From Wuchereria bancrofti (lineage: Eukaryota > Nematoda > Chromadorea > Rhabditida > Onchocercidae), in assembly GCA_005281725.1 (NCBI GenBank), contig SSBO01000011.1:500885-564884 (forward strand): 64,000 bases of DNA, read 5' to 3'. Made by a program: the position numbers and the translations under genes. Position 1 is the first letter of the stretch. Every line of letters begins with the position of its first letter. The notes under the pieces were generated by a model. That model was not told the origin of the DNA. It made no database searches and was given only the letters and a program-made list of their open reading frames with translations. Below, piece after piece: positions 50,875-62,416 of this stretch.

Positions 50875-53800
50875 CTAATCATCATCGTCATCATCATCAC
50901 TATTACTGTTATTATCGTCATCATCATCATCATCATTATTATTATTATTATCATCCTCACCATCACCTCCACTGATCGAATCACTTTTTCCGGAAGCTCT
51001 ATCATCATCATCATCATCACCATCGTTATTATCGTTATCACCACTTCCGAGCATATTGCTATTGTGTACATTGCTATTGCCATCACCATCATCATCATCA
51101 TCATCATCGTCATTATCATTATCATCATCATCATCATCATTTTTATCATCACTTCTCCTACTTTCCGATGCTGATTCATCTTCCTTTTCCTCTTCATCAC
51201 TACTTTCTTTATTAATTTTCAAATCTGAAAATCTATCATAATTCATGAAAAATTGTGTAATTATTAGAATTACTCGTTTTAATACAACACATACAGATAA
51301 AAATTATAATTAATACTTGACAGCTGTGTTAACGGTTTGCCATATGAAATGCATCAATGATATATTTGTTAAATTATTCCATCTAATTTTTTTAAATCAA
51401 CCTAGAGAAAAGTAAGTTTAAAAAAAAATAAGACCTTTTCTTAATTCATCATCTGATTCATTCTCATCATCATTATCATCATCACCATCAACAACTTTCT
51501 TCGCTTCTTCCTCTTCTTCATGACTTCGTTCACTTCCTTCACTTGAACCTTGCTCAGATCCTCAAAAATAATTTTTACATAATTTAAAAACTTTAAAACT
51601 TAAAACATATAGCAAAATTACACTAATATTTCAACAATATAATTCATATTTTAAATTTCATTTTAGTTAATGATAATTTTCAAACTATTACATAATTACA
51701 TCGAAAATTATAAGTGTATTAAATGCAAACATATATCATTCTATTAAATAGATAAGTGTAAAAGTTGCAAGAAAAAAAAAAATTGCCTCAAAAAATAACG
51801 AGCACAAATTATTCCACCAATGAAATCATAATTTTCAATATTTAAAATTCACTACATTATCATCATATTCCATCATATTCTTATAATCATATTCTATGCA
51901 TTTGATCATAATCTAATGCGTAGCTAACATATGTTTACTTATAATTTGCATAAACAAATATTAATATCATCTTTGTCATATCAATAGCATAGATAAAAGA
52001 AATAATCTGATCTTTTGCTCATCTTTTCTTTCAATACTTTTTATCTTTCTTTTCTTTCTATCTCTATTATTTTCAATCAAAATGTTTCGTACATTATTTA
52101 TATATTGATAGATATATATATATATATATATTTCAAATTGAATAATAACAATACTTGGGATAAAGTAAGCTTCAAAACACAATTAGCAGATGTCACGCAT
52201 ACGGCATGCTACTATGTTTGCTGAATAAATACAATAGACAATCAATGTGAAAAGAGTTCATCAAATTTATGCCATCCCTCTCATATTTCAAAATACTATT
52301 GCAAAATTCTCTACTCTTCTCCTATTACAAATTATCTTCATTTCCAATTTAACTTCTACTACAACAATAGAAATAGAATTAGCAAAGATGAAACAAAATA
52401 AAAATCTTTTATTTCACCTTAATTCAAATGTAAAGTGCAAACATTTAATTATTCATAACTAGTTAGTCTATTTTGGATCAAGTTAAGCTCTTCCAGCATG
52501 CAAAATACCATAAAAATTTAAGTAGCATTTGCTAAAAGTTTGAAATAATTTATGAAATACTTTCTAATTCTTTCAATTCAATCATTTCTACTTTATTGTT
52601 TATTGTGAATTTATTGAAATTATTCTTCATATTTCACACAGCATGCATTCTTAATTCGCAGCATGCAATCGTATTTCACAATATTTTATTATACTCAATT
52701 TATTTATGAGGGATAGTGAAGATTTCAATGAGAAATAAATGAATGGTGAGCAGTAAAGGAAGTAAATCTTCTTAGTAAAATAAATAAATCTGTCATATCG
52801 TATTGCAAATGGTATCACAGAAATAAGTTCGAAATTTAATAGCAAATGGAGGGAATTGTTTTAGTTACAATATCAATTCCAGGAATGCTTTCCTCTAAAT
52901 ATTAAATATCAAACATTCTAAAATTGCAAAAAATATTTCAACTTTATTTAATTTAAGGAATGAGAAAGTAAATCAAAACATTGCAATATTTTGAAGATCA
53001 ATCACTGCACATAAAAACAAACTTTTTTACTTTTTTTTTTTTTTAAATTGTAAAAATTTTTCAACTTTATTTAATTTGAGGAATGAAAAAGTAACATCGT
53101 ATGCTATATTAATATTCCACATTAAATAACTTTAAAGAAAAAGAAGGAAAAAAAAATCACCTCACCAAATTTGAGAATGATCTTACTTAAATTATTTAAA
53201 GAATTTTTTAAAAACTTATATTCTCATTGTATCTAATGTATCTAACTAATAAAATGTCTGATACTATATGCAAATTAACGATGTAAAATACAACAAATTA
53301 TACATAGATCAAACTTTTACATTAGAAATGATCTGTAAATATGGAATATAAAGTATTTCCATGATATTTCATATATTCTCAATCAAAACATTGCAATATT
53401 TTGAAGATCAATTACTGCACATAAAAACAAACTTTTTTACTTTTAATTTTTTTTTTTAAATTTCCAAATTGTTTTTAATGTGTTGTTGCTAATTTACTAT
53501 GTGTTTATAATAACACCATTTAAGTGGTATACAATCACCTAGTTGTGCAAATACTTTCTAGTCTTAGTTATGTAAAATGTTTACAAAGACTATCTCTCTG
53601 GTTTTCATCCGCTTATTAAACACTAAAAGTAATCAGTCAAAAATATATCTAGTATTGTTTAGCAAACGGTAAACTAGCTTAACATTACTGAATCGTTAAG
53701 TTTAGTTTTCATTTCATATAACAGATATTATACTACCATATATGTAATATGCAAATATACAAACAATTAAATTTGCTATTGTACGTATTTCACCGATATT

Positions 53801-56800
53801 TGCATATATTACTATACACGTACGTAACTTGTATAAGCGTATTAGAAATATAAATCAATAAAATAGTTAACTGTTTTTCGAAATAATATATATATATATA
53901 AAACATAATATAGTACATATAATATAATACAATATAATATAAAAATAACATAATATAATAAAATAATAATAATAATACAACATAACACAGTATAGTATAT
54001 AATAATATTATATATAGTATAATATAATAATACAATATAACATACAATACAATATAATATAATTATAATATAATATAGTATAATATGATTTAGTATTAAT
54101 ATAATATAATGTAATATATAAGAATATAAGATTAATATAATATAATAATAATATAATATAATATTACAGTATAATAATTTATAATATATAATATGCCATC
54201 AAATGATAAAAGACATAAGACATGACTACTGAACAGCTCAAAAAAAGACCTAAAATAACGGAAACATCAATATAAGCGTGACATATAATTAAATGTTGAA
54301 CTTATATTCAAATAATGTCAACATTTAACTAAGTTAATAAGCTAATCTTACTTTATATAATGATATAACGATGATAAATAAAGAGGAGAAAATTAAATAA
54401 AACTTACCTTCATCATCTTTTTCATCATATGGATGCAATAGGTTATTTAATCGCTCTTGCTGAAATTGATTTAAGCAAGAAATTTAATCAATTTTACTGT
54501 TTAATAAAAAATTGATTTTTTGACAAATATTAATAATATTATGACCATATGCAAACTATTCACATATATATATATATATATTTTTTTTTTAAAATGCTGA
54601 AGATCATTGAAATCAAAAAAAAGTACTGAAGATCAAGAAAAAAAATCTACAACAGAAACTATAAAAGTGAACAAGTAAAGGAAAGTTTCACTTTTTATTA
54701 TAATTCTTTCAAATTACTGATCATTATTTAATATATTAAGTGCTTCGATTTATATTAAGTCTATCATTTATTATCTTTTGATCCACTATTTCGACTATAT
54801 ACATAAAATACCTTCTTGAAATTCGAATAGTTCCTGTTAAGTCATTAGGAACATTTCATGAATGAGTTATTAGGAACATTTCGTCATTCTCCTATCGACT
54901 GTTGTTAAAGCTAAGAATGCATATTATCCTAATGACTTATTTTTTTTTCGGGATTAAAACCTAAAAAACAGAAATGCCTCACCTGTGCATTTAATTCATT
55001 CTCATCGTATGCACGATTTCGTACCATCAACTTTGTTTCTTGCTAAAATTTGATTTGTAAAAACGAGACTTATTAAAGGTGACAACAGACGATAAATTCA
55101 AATTGAATTACTTCAGCAATATTCTCTCAACCAGATTATACTTACTGTCTATCAAAAGTTCCATTGTCCAACTTTACTTTTCAATTTTTACGAGTTATCA
55201 TTCTTCCTCTCAAAGTGTCATGCAAGATCTAGTCTCTGTCAACAAACAATAAAAAAGCTTAGAAAGTTTCAAACAAGCTAAGAAAATGGTGAAACATGCT
55301 TCGTAATTAATGTTAAACAATCCGAACCAATCCAAAAAATTAAATCAAATTAAGCATTAAGTGCTTAATCTGATTTAATGGCGTATAATATAAGCTTTTT
55401 TTTTTTTAGAAGATCGACGCATGTAATTGTATTGCTAATATCATAAAATGTTAATTTTACATTAATTACGAAACAATTACTAGGACCAGGCGGTCCTAGT
55501 ATTTTTTTTTATTCCTAAAACCAGGCGGTCATAGTGTTTTTATTACTTTTTATTACTAAGGAGCTAAATGACCAAAAAAAGAAGCTTAATTTTTCTCCCT
55601 CGATTTTTTTTTTTCTTCTTCCACACATATTCATTTTGCATAAATTGAAATCTCACCCGTATTCGTTTGGTTTTCCGTCGAGTTAACGAAACCTTTGTTT
55701 CCAGTTCATTGTAATAAACGGCACCATCACGAATTGTAAATAAGAAATTGTCCTGCTCATATCCTTTTGTTGATTTATTTCTCACCAACCAATTATAATC
55801 TCGAACTGATTGATACTCATACCTAGAAAATTATGCAATCCAAAGAGATTAGCATGGATTTTTAACATGAAATTATCCTTAATCAGAATTACTTACGAAG
55901 TTTTGATTCAGAACATGAAAAGTATTATAATTTTTAATGCAATCTACGTTTTCGGTGATAAATTGTAAGTTGAAAACAGTCAACATGTAGGCAAAATATA
56001 TACAGTGAAATATAAATTTCATTGCGTTACAAATTTTTATTGCTTTCAAAGCAGCTTATATAAATAATTTCTCAACTTACACATAGTCAGAATCGAATTC
56101 AAGACCCTCTTCTGCATCTTTCAAACGTTTATCCAAGGTTTCTCTAGACGGCAAGAAATATGTAACAAACTGTTCACCTTCTTCGTCCATCATACCACTA
56201 AAAATAATTGTAACTTATTAGTAACAAAATTAATATCATAATTATAAATATAGGAAATAATTAAAAACATAAAATAATAGACAAAACAAACACCTCATTA
56301 GAAGAAAACATTCCTAATAATAATAATAACCAATTAAGAGACTTAGTAGAACCTACAACAACTATATCTAAAAAATCACGCAATAAAAAAAACTGAAAAT
56401 AACAAAAAACCATACCAAAAAACAAAAATAAAAGAAAAAATCACTGCAAAAATCTAACAAAACAACAAAATACGGCAACTTTTGCAAAGTCAAAAACCAC
56501 ATAATAGTATGGTTCAGTTCACCTAAATTTCCGGACTGCGACATGAATACATTTTTCAGACAATCATCAACTGTTTATTTCAGTCATCAGTTATCGTTAG
56601 TATCAAACACTTCGCTTTTTAATAGCAAACATATGAAAAAGATTCCTCTGCTAGTTCAAAGGTTACATAAACTGTAACCAACTCCAAGGTAAACCTAATT
56701 TCATAGGAGAAAAATTTGAAATCTACTGTGAAAATCGAAATTAAAAACACAATAAAAATGAGACATGTTTATTTTTTTTTCAGATATGTCTATTCTCATG

Positions 56801-59605
56801 TCTATTTATAAAGACTATCTAGATTTCATTTAGAAATTTTCTTGCGACGGAAGTTCACTTAGAGACATGATTAACATATACTTTAATATAAGACAAAGAA
56901 AATTCTGAAAAAAAAAAATCACCGTATTAGTGCTTGCGGCATCAAAGTTTGTGCATCAACTTTATCATTTTGTGGTATTGGGTCACCATCGAAAACAACG
57001 AGTGCAAACGGATGCATCCAATTCTGAAAAGAATTTGTTTTAAAAACCATGAAAACTTTTTGAATCATTATTATTTATCATCTTTTATTTTAATTCATTG
57101 AACGAAAAGATTAAATACATGTTCAAAATACCTAACAAATCCAATAATCTTATATAAAACGAATCATTTCTATATCATTTCATCACATAACCTAGGATTA
57201 ACTATATTACAGTATTTATGCACATTTCTACGTAATACAGATATTGATAAAGTAAAAAATTGTTATAAAGATCACATCAAATTAAAATTATCAAAAAATT
57301 ATGCTTCCACAGATAATAGTAAAATTAAATCTTACATCAAAATCTGGTAACAGTGACAACTCCTCAACAGCTGTTACACCTTTCTTCGTTGGATGATGTA
57401 ATACTGTTTTCGATGCCTAAAAAATATTTTACATAGTTTTTTTTTCTTTATTTATATATAACTAAACCAACATTAAAATATCGATGATATTTTATAAATG
57501 GACAGAGCAGAATGACTACTAAAATTTAACCAACTTTCCTGAAAGTTTAACCTAATCGTATATCATGCATCTAAAAAATGAACTTACATCATCAAACGTT
57601 TTGTTAATTGCTGCAATTTGTGATGCTCGATCCCTGTATAATACATCCGTTTGGAATTTCTTCTTTGTACAATAGCCAATCTGTAATGTGTTCACATTTT
57701 TTTTTTTTCTGAAAGTTAAATTTGCTTTAATAACGCATATAATCTTCTTTGTATAATAACCAATCTTTAACTAACCTATAAGAGAAATAAAGAAAATCAA
57801 TTTTGATGAGAAAATAGAGCAATCGCAGCAATCCATTTGTGCTTCTTTCTCAACCGTTAAATTTTGTGATTAAATAAAATCAGAGGTATGATGTAAAGAG
57901 TAGGTAGTAAGAAAGAAAGAGATGCTAGTGGAAAATGCTAAATGAATTGAAAATATTAATGAACAATGAAAGGCTTACGATTAAAATACGCATTGAGAAA
58001 TTTACTAACCCTAGTTTCTTGTCGTTCAGATGATACACCAAATCTCGTGAATTCTGAGCTAATATATTCTGTTTTCCTCATCCATGGTACCATTTTGCTA
58101 TGTTGCAAGGATCTTCAACAAGAAATTGTATGTTTGTAGCAATTATAAAAGAATAAAAAAATGAATAAATAAAAAGTTATCTAATTTAATGGAAAATATG
58201 CAAACCTTCGTAAATTCTGAGGATTTGCTTGTTCATCTTCAAGAAGTTCGAGATCAATGGGATGATGCTGTAACAAGAAGCTTTCAACAAAATCTATAAC
58301 TTTCATATAAAATTTCAAAAAGCATAAATTTCAACTTTCCACCTTGAATTATAGTTGTTAAATTAGAATTTCATGCATTAAAACAACTTTTTTTCATGCA
58401 TTAAAACAACTTTTTACTAGATAATATGATGTTCGGAATAGGATAAATGTATGAATGCAATTTACATTAATGTATAATCTAATACCTAAATATACTTATT
58501 CACCTTATTCAATTCAAGAATATCCTTAAATACCACACCATACTTCACTTTCATTTATCACGAAAAAATCTTTTTTAATCACTGCTTGTCACATAAAAGG
58601 ATATTAAGCATCATTAAGGAATATTTATGAGCAAAAAGAAACAAACATAAATACCTTTTTTGGGCTATCCGGATTAACGTAATACGTTTCTGGATTGATA
58701 AGATCAATATTAACGCCACAGTCTGGTTCACAAAGTAATTCGAACTTGAAATTTTTTTCCAAACTAGATGATTTGTAATCGGTGAATCTAAAAATAAAAG
58801 TGTTTTAAAAGCAAAAAGAAAAAGAGAGAGAAAAAAAACGTAATAAATCAATGTAACCTTCCAGCAATAAAAAAACTTCCTCTCCGTCAAATATGTTACA
58901 TATATGAAAAAATAACTTTTGTTTCTTGTTTCATTAACAAATGCAATAAAAAAACAACAAAGTAATGAAGAAAAAAGCATTACAAATGAATGAAAAAAAA
59001 AATGAATAAGATACCTACTAGAAGCAAAATTGTAAAAAAAAATAATCAGGGTGAGTGAATGAAAGTAATCCATCACTGATAGTTCATGTGTCCTAGTTTA
59101 AGTTTCGCGTTTAAATTCAAACTAACCTGCTTAATGAAACAAATGGACATGCTAAAAATTTCGTATCAAAAGGTATATCCGGTAATGCATTGCTGTATTT
59201 AACACGACAAAGAAAATCGGCTTTTCTGCAAATAAAATACATTATGTGTGATATGAAATAAATTATATGAAATGATATAGTTATTAAAAAACAATCATTT
59301 CGAAAAAAAAAAAGGAAAAAAGTACAAAAATCATTTCGTCAATGAAGTTTTATTTGCTAAATATTGCATTATATGCCAATACAAAAGTAACAAAAACAAA
59401 AGAAAGAAAAGAAAAAGGAAAGAAAGAGAAAAATGCTGAATTTGTCACAACAAGTTAGAATATCTCGATATCTACGAAAATTTTATAAAATAAGCCAAGG
59501 AAAAAAAAAAAAGACATACATTGGACGTTCTTCACGACCATTTACAGGATGACGACGAGTTGTTCCAGTAGTTGATGATGAACCCGATATATCAAGATTA
59601 GCCAT
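50875..59605 (-). CDS. PAF1: RNA polymerase II-associated factor 1 homolog (Paf1 complex subunit), 14 exons, complete
   Basis: Core subunit of the nuclear Paf1 complex, which travels with RNA polymerase II and supports elongation and co-transcriptional histone modification. Exons, in transcription order: 59520-59605, 59127-59225, 58655-58787, 58206-58267, 58010-58112, 57588-57680, 57336-57416, 56923-57023, 56081-56197, 55657-55822, 54983-55042, 54408-54459, 51435-51560, 50875-51224. All junctions are GT-AG, and the phases close to 543 codons including the stop (542 aa, near the usual 425-530). Residues 27-53 carry the conserved N-terminal [13 protein letters not shown] region. [11 protein letters not shown] lies at 135-145, GMMDEEG at 254-260, YFLP nearby, DYNW at 300-303 and YNELET at 329-334; all are Paf1 hallmarks. 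Residues 385-542 form a low-complexity tail rich in Asp, Glu, Ser and Asn, as in other Paf1 proteins. The start was chosen because it precedes the conserved block and follows a candidate trans-splice site by one base. Identity is very sure; exact ends of exons 12-13 slightly less so. Confidence 0.95.
52924..53443. repeat. Two interleaved direct-repeat pairs in Paf1 intron 12
   Basis: A block of about 63 bp beginning AATCAAAACATTGCAATATT occurs at 52971-53033 and again at 53381-53443, 410 bp apart, with about one difference. A second block of about 48 bp (containing CAACTTTATTTAATTT) occurs at 52924-52972 and 53048-53094. The two pairs share a neighbourhood, so a segmental duplication followed by divergence is likely. 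Confidence 0.8.
53885..54195. repeat. TAATATAA-type AT satellite tract in Paf1 intron 12
   Basis: About 310 bp built almost only of AATATA/ATAATA words with scattered G or C. The repeat is degenerate with no fixed longer unit visible. Such tracts unwind easily and slip during replication. Confidence 0.75.
54838..54939. repeat. Inverted repeat pair in Paf1 intron 11
   Basis: TAAGTCATTAGGA at 54838-54850 is the exact reverse complement of 54927-54939, giving 13 bp arms around a 76-base loop. A near-direct copy of the left arm (GAGTTATTAGGAACATTT) lies in between. It could fold in the pre-mRNA. Confidence 0.6.
55480..55534. repeat. GC-richer palindrome with a second degenerate copy in Paf1 intron 10
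   Basis: Positions 55480-55499 form a perfect inverted repeat: CTAGGACC and GGTCCTAG around AGGC. A second copy, with the shared core ACCAGGCGGTC, starts 35 bp downstream but its arms have decayed. The base composition stands out against the surrounding poly-A/T. Confidence 0.7.
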
Positions 59606-59620
59606 TCTTAAAATATAATA
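59606..59620 (-). promoter_or_regulatory. Candidate spliced-leader trans-splice acceptor of the Paf1 gene
   Basis: On the minus strand the sequence reads TTTTAAG, then one A, then the ATG at 59605. This resembles the nematode 3' splice site TTTTCAG, and no outron-like intron partner is obvious upstream. The use of a spliced leader is an inference from the site and from its resemblance to the one at 62,415; no RNA evidence is available here. Confidence 0.4.
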
Positions 59621-59621
59621 G

Positions 59622-62389
59622 AATATTTTAATCTAACCTATATATGATATCAAACAAAAGAAAAAATATATGTATATATCTCAGTAAGTGTAACAAATTC
59701 CTAACAATTAAATGTATAATAAATTTATTCTTACCATTCTTTTCATTGCTTCAAAATATAAACATATTCTATTCTCATTTCTATTCTTATCAATCTTTGT
59801 GCTCTCTTCAAAACCAATGCAAACTTATTTACTTCCTACTTAAGTACTTAAAAAATTATACTTAAGTACAGCATTCTACTTTCACTGATAACACACTATC
59901 AAGATTTTCTTAACACTATTCTCAGAAGTTACACCACCGTACTCATTCTCATCCCCAGAAAGTATACCAAATATCTGGTCGGGATATAATGCATTTGTTT
60001 AATGCTACCCGCGTAATTTTCTACTGCCGGATTTTACAGCAATTTCTTTCTTTTTTTGTTTGGTGCGAAATAGATGTGTTTGTTGTTTTGGGATTGGTTG
60101 ATGTTGCTGCGGAATTTTATGCCATTGATTGCACATTCTTTTCATTCATTTGTTGCTTATCAAATAGGTCATGACCCTTAAAAAGGTTATGACCTATTTC
60201 AGTCAGATAGGTTATGATCATAAGCATTTGTAATTCGAAGCACAATAAATAATATTGACTTGAGATAGTTTTATGAAAAATATTATAAATTCAAGTTTAT
60301 TGAAATGTATTTGATAAATTTGAAATATTATAGATATCTTCAGTAACAATAAATTTCATTTATTTCTCTCAGAATTGCTAATATTTTGAGTTTTTTTTTT
60401 TTTTTGTCATATGAAAGATATTAATGAATATGAATTGAAATCATTTATCATTATTATGATTGGATTGCTACAAATTCTTGTCTGGTAATATTTCTACAAA
60501 CTAAACGTATTACATTTATTTATCTTTCTATCTTTGGAAATTACTGAAGAATTTGCGAAAAAAAAAAAGAAAAAAATGCAAAATTAATGGAGGGATTGTT
60601 AAATTTGTAGTAATAGAATGTTGTAGTACACATCTAAATTTACATTTTGCATTTCTTACAAAACGTATCTTCATTGTATCCGAAAAGTTATATTCATTAA
60701 TATTTTTTCATTTTCAATTATTCTCATACATTCATTTTGCATGTAATAATGAATGAATTTGTTTCTTTGAATTTTCCATTATGGATGATTGTTTAGATTG
60801 TAATAATTGGAAGGGGAAAAAAAAGAGTTAGAAGAAATAATATTAGTTTGGATGATTTAGTTTCAGAAAAATAACTCAAATGAAAAATTTTCGGTTATTT
60901 TTTGAGCATTATTATAGATAATTTCGAGAAGAAAAATGAGAAAGATAGAAAAGGATTGAAATGAGCGTAAGAAGAAGAGATGATTAACTTTAGTTTAAAT
61001 TATTATGCTTTTTGCTTTGCTTCCTGTATTTTGAACTTCTTATCAATAAGCTTACACATGAAATTATCTTCTTCCTTCGTTTATTTCTTATCTTTCTTTC
61101 CCTCTCTCTCTCTCTCTCCTCTCTCTCTCCCTCACATACGCACACATACACACACGTACGTACACAAATTCTATACTTTATAAAATTAACATGAAAAAAG
61201 TTAAAAATTTGCATATTCCACTTTAATTTATCTGATTAATTAATAAGTGTTAAATTAAGAATAAGCAATCGATGATTTTTATGTGTTTATTACACATCAA
61301 AAAGTAAAAGTATGTTATCTCTATTCCTCATTTATCTAATCTGTTCATTCTTTGTGCTTATCCTTCTTCAAAATCAATGATATCCGAAATATATCAGAGC
61401 ATTTTCTTCTTTCTTCTTCTTCTTCTTCTTCATCCTCCCACTGATCCATTCACTCATCAAATTTGTTTGTAATTCTTTAAATTATTCTACGATAAAGTGA
61501 TGAGCATCAGTTTTTTTTTTTCGTTGAGTTAAAATAATAATTATTACCTTAATATATATATTTTTTTTTTGTTTGATGAAAAATAATATAAATTAAATTG
61601 AAGAAGAAATTATTGAATTGTAATATCAAAAAATTCGTTCTATTTCATTTTTATTGCAAATGTTTTATTCGAAGAAAGAATTATTTTAATTGAAATTTAG
61701 TAAATTTCATATTCATTACTATTATTTTTTCTTCTATTATATTTATTTCATTATTATTTTTTTTTTTGAGCTCTAGCTGATCTCATCAATCTCTTTCAAG
61801 ATAGTAACTAAAGTAAAAAATAGTAAAATTTTTTTCCTAAAAAAAAATTTGACAAGAAGCATTAACTATTAAACGAATAATTTTTTATTCATGCTAAATT
61901 AGATCTAATGCGTTGTTCATCCTTAACTTAAATATAACAAACTATCTAGTGCTATTTCCATTGTTCTTTTTTATTTGATTTTTATTGTGAATAAATCTGC
62001 GACTCTCTGAAATTAAGAATTGAAGAGAGGAAAGTTAGTATGACTCATTTCTCAAACAATTTTTTTTTTATTAATTGAATTATCTATTCCAAAAATTTTT
62101 GGTATTTTTTGAATTGAAATGTTCTGAAAGGTATTGTGAAGAGGGAAAAAAAGATCACTGTGAGCAGTGCATGTAGATTAGACATTTGTGAAACATCAAT
62201 CTCATGAAATAGATTTGTTAACTCAATTGCAGCTATATTGATTGCAGTTTATTTTAATCGATTAGTCATTTTTTTAATATTTAAAACTAACCATATTGTT
62301 TTTTGATGTTTACATATTCTATGAATATTTATTCATAAAAATTATTGTTGAAAATATTTGGAAAATTAGGTTGATCAAACTTTTCAACA
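59622..62389. other. Intergenic region between divergent Paf1 and GYF genes
   Basis: This 2.8 kb region has no supportable gene; its open frames are short and low in complexity. It contains the AGGTCA palindrome cluster near 60.2 kb, a (CT)n tract running into CA-rich sequence at about 61,100-61,165, a short (TTC)n run near 61,407-61,433, and poly-T tracts. Both flanking genes point outward, so promoters for both should lie here, although no TATA-like element can be singled out in such AT-rich DNA. Confidence 0.7.
60162..60221. promoter_or_regulatory. Cluster of nuclear-receptor-like palindromes between the divergent genes
   Basis: Three related elements lie within 60 bp: AGGTCATGACC (60166-60176), AGGTTATGACCT (60184-60195) and AGGTTATGATCA (60209-60220). 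The first is an inverted AGGTCA/TGACC(T) pair with no spacer, the arrangement bound by several nuclear hormone receptors. The first two also form the arms of a hairpin with 15 bp arms (one mismatch) around an 8-base loop. It sits about 560 bp upstream of the Paf1 start and 2.2 kb upstream of the GYF gene. Regulatory function is inferred only from the motif. Confidence 0.35.
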
Positions 62390-62416
62390 TTTTTTCTTTT
62401 TTTTCTTTTTCTAAGA
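62390..62416 (+). promoter_or_regulatory. Candidate spliced-leader trans-splice acceptor of the GYF-domain gene
   Basis: A long pyrimidine run ends in TTTTTCTAAG at 62415, followed by one A and then the ATG at 62417. The layout AAG|A-ATGG is the same as in front of the Paf1 gene. It could instead be an ordinary 3' splice site following an untranslated first exon. Confidence 0.4.

Larger units (their letters stand above)
51561..54407 (-). other. Intron 12 of the Paf1 gene, unusually long (2.85 kb)
   Basis: The other twelve introns are 93-725 bp, whereas this one is 2,847 bp. It separates the end of the conserved Paf1 region from the exons encoding the acidic tail. It holds two sets of direct repeats near 52.9-53.4 kb, a TA microsatellite near 52,115, and a TAATATAA-rich tract at about 53,885-54,195. 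Open frames inside it are AT-rich, resemble no known family and look like chance frames. Confidence 0.8.

Noticed and set aside
51056..51241. Ser/Leu-rich plus-strand frames opposite the Paf1 last exon
   Set aside because: Antisense shadows of the GAT-rich acidic coding sequence.
58579..59076. 165-residue frame on the Paf1 strand
   Set aside because: It lies mostly in introns 2 and 3 of the Paf1 gene and only crosses exon 3 in the wrong frame.
59989..60174. 61-residue frame upstream of Paf1
   Set aside because: No family resemblance and it ends in the AGGTCA hairpin; probably a chance frame.
7261..61160. The many (CT)n tracts as promoters or splice signals
   Set aside because: They recur every few kilobases without nearby genes and on both strands, so they are best treated as microsatellites.
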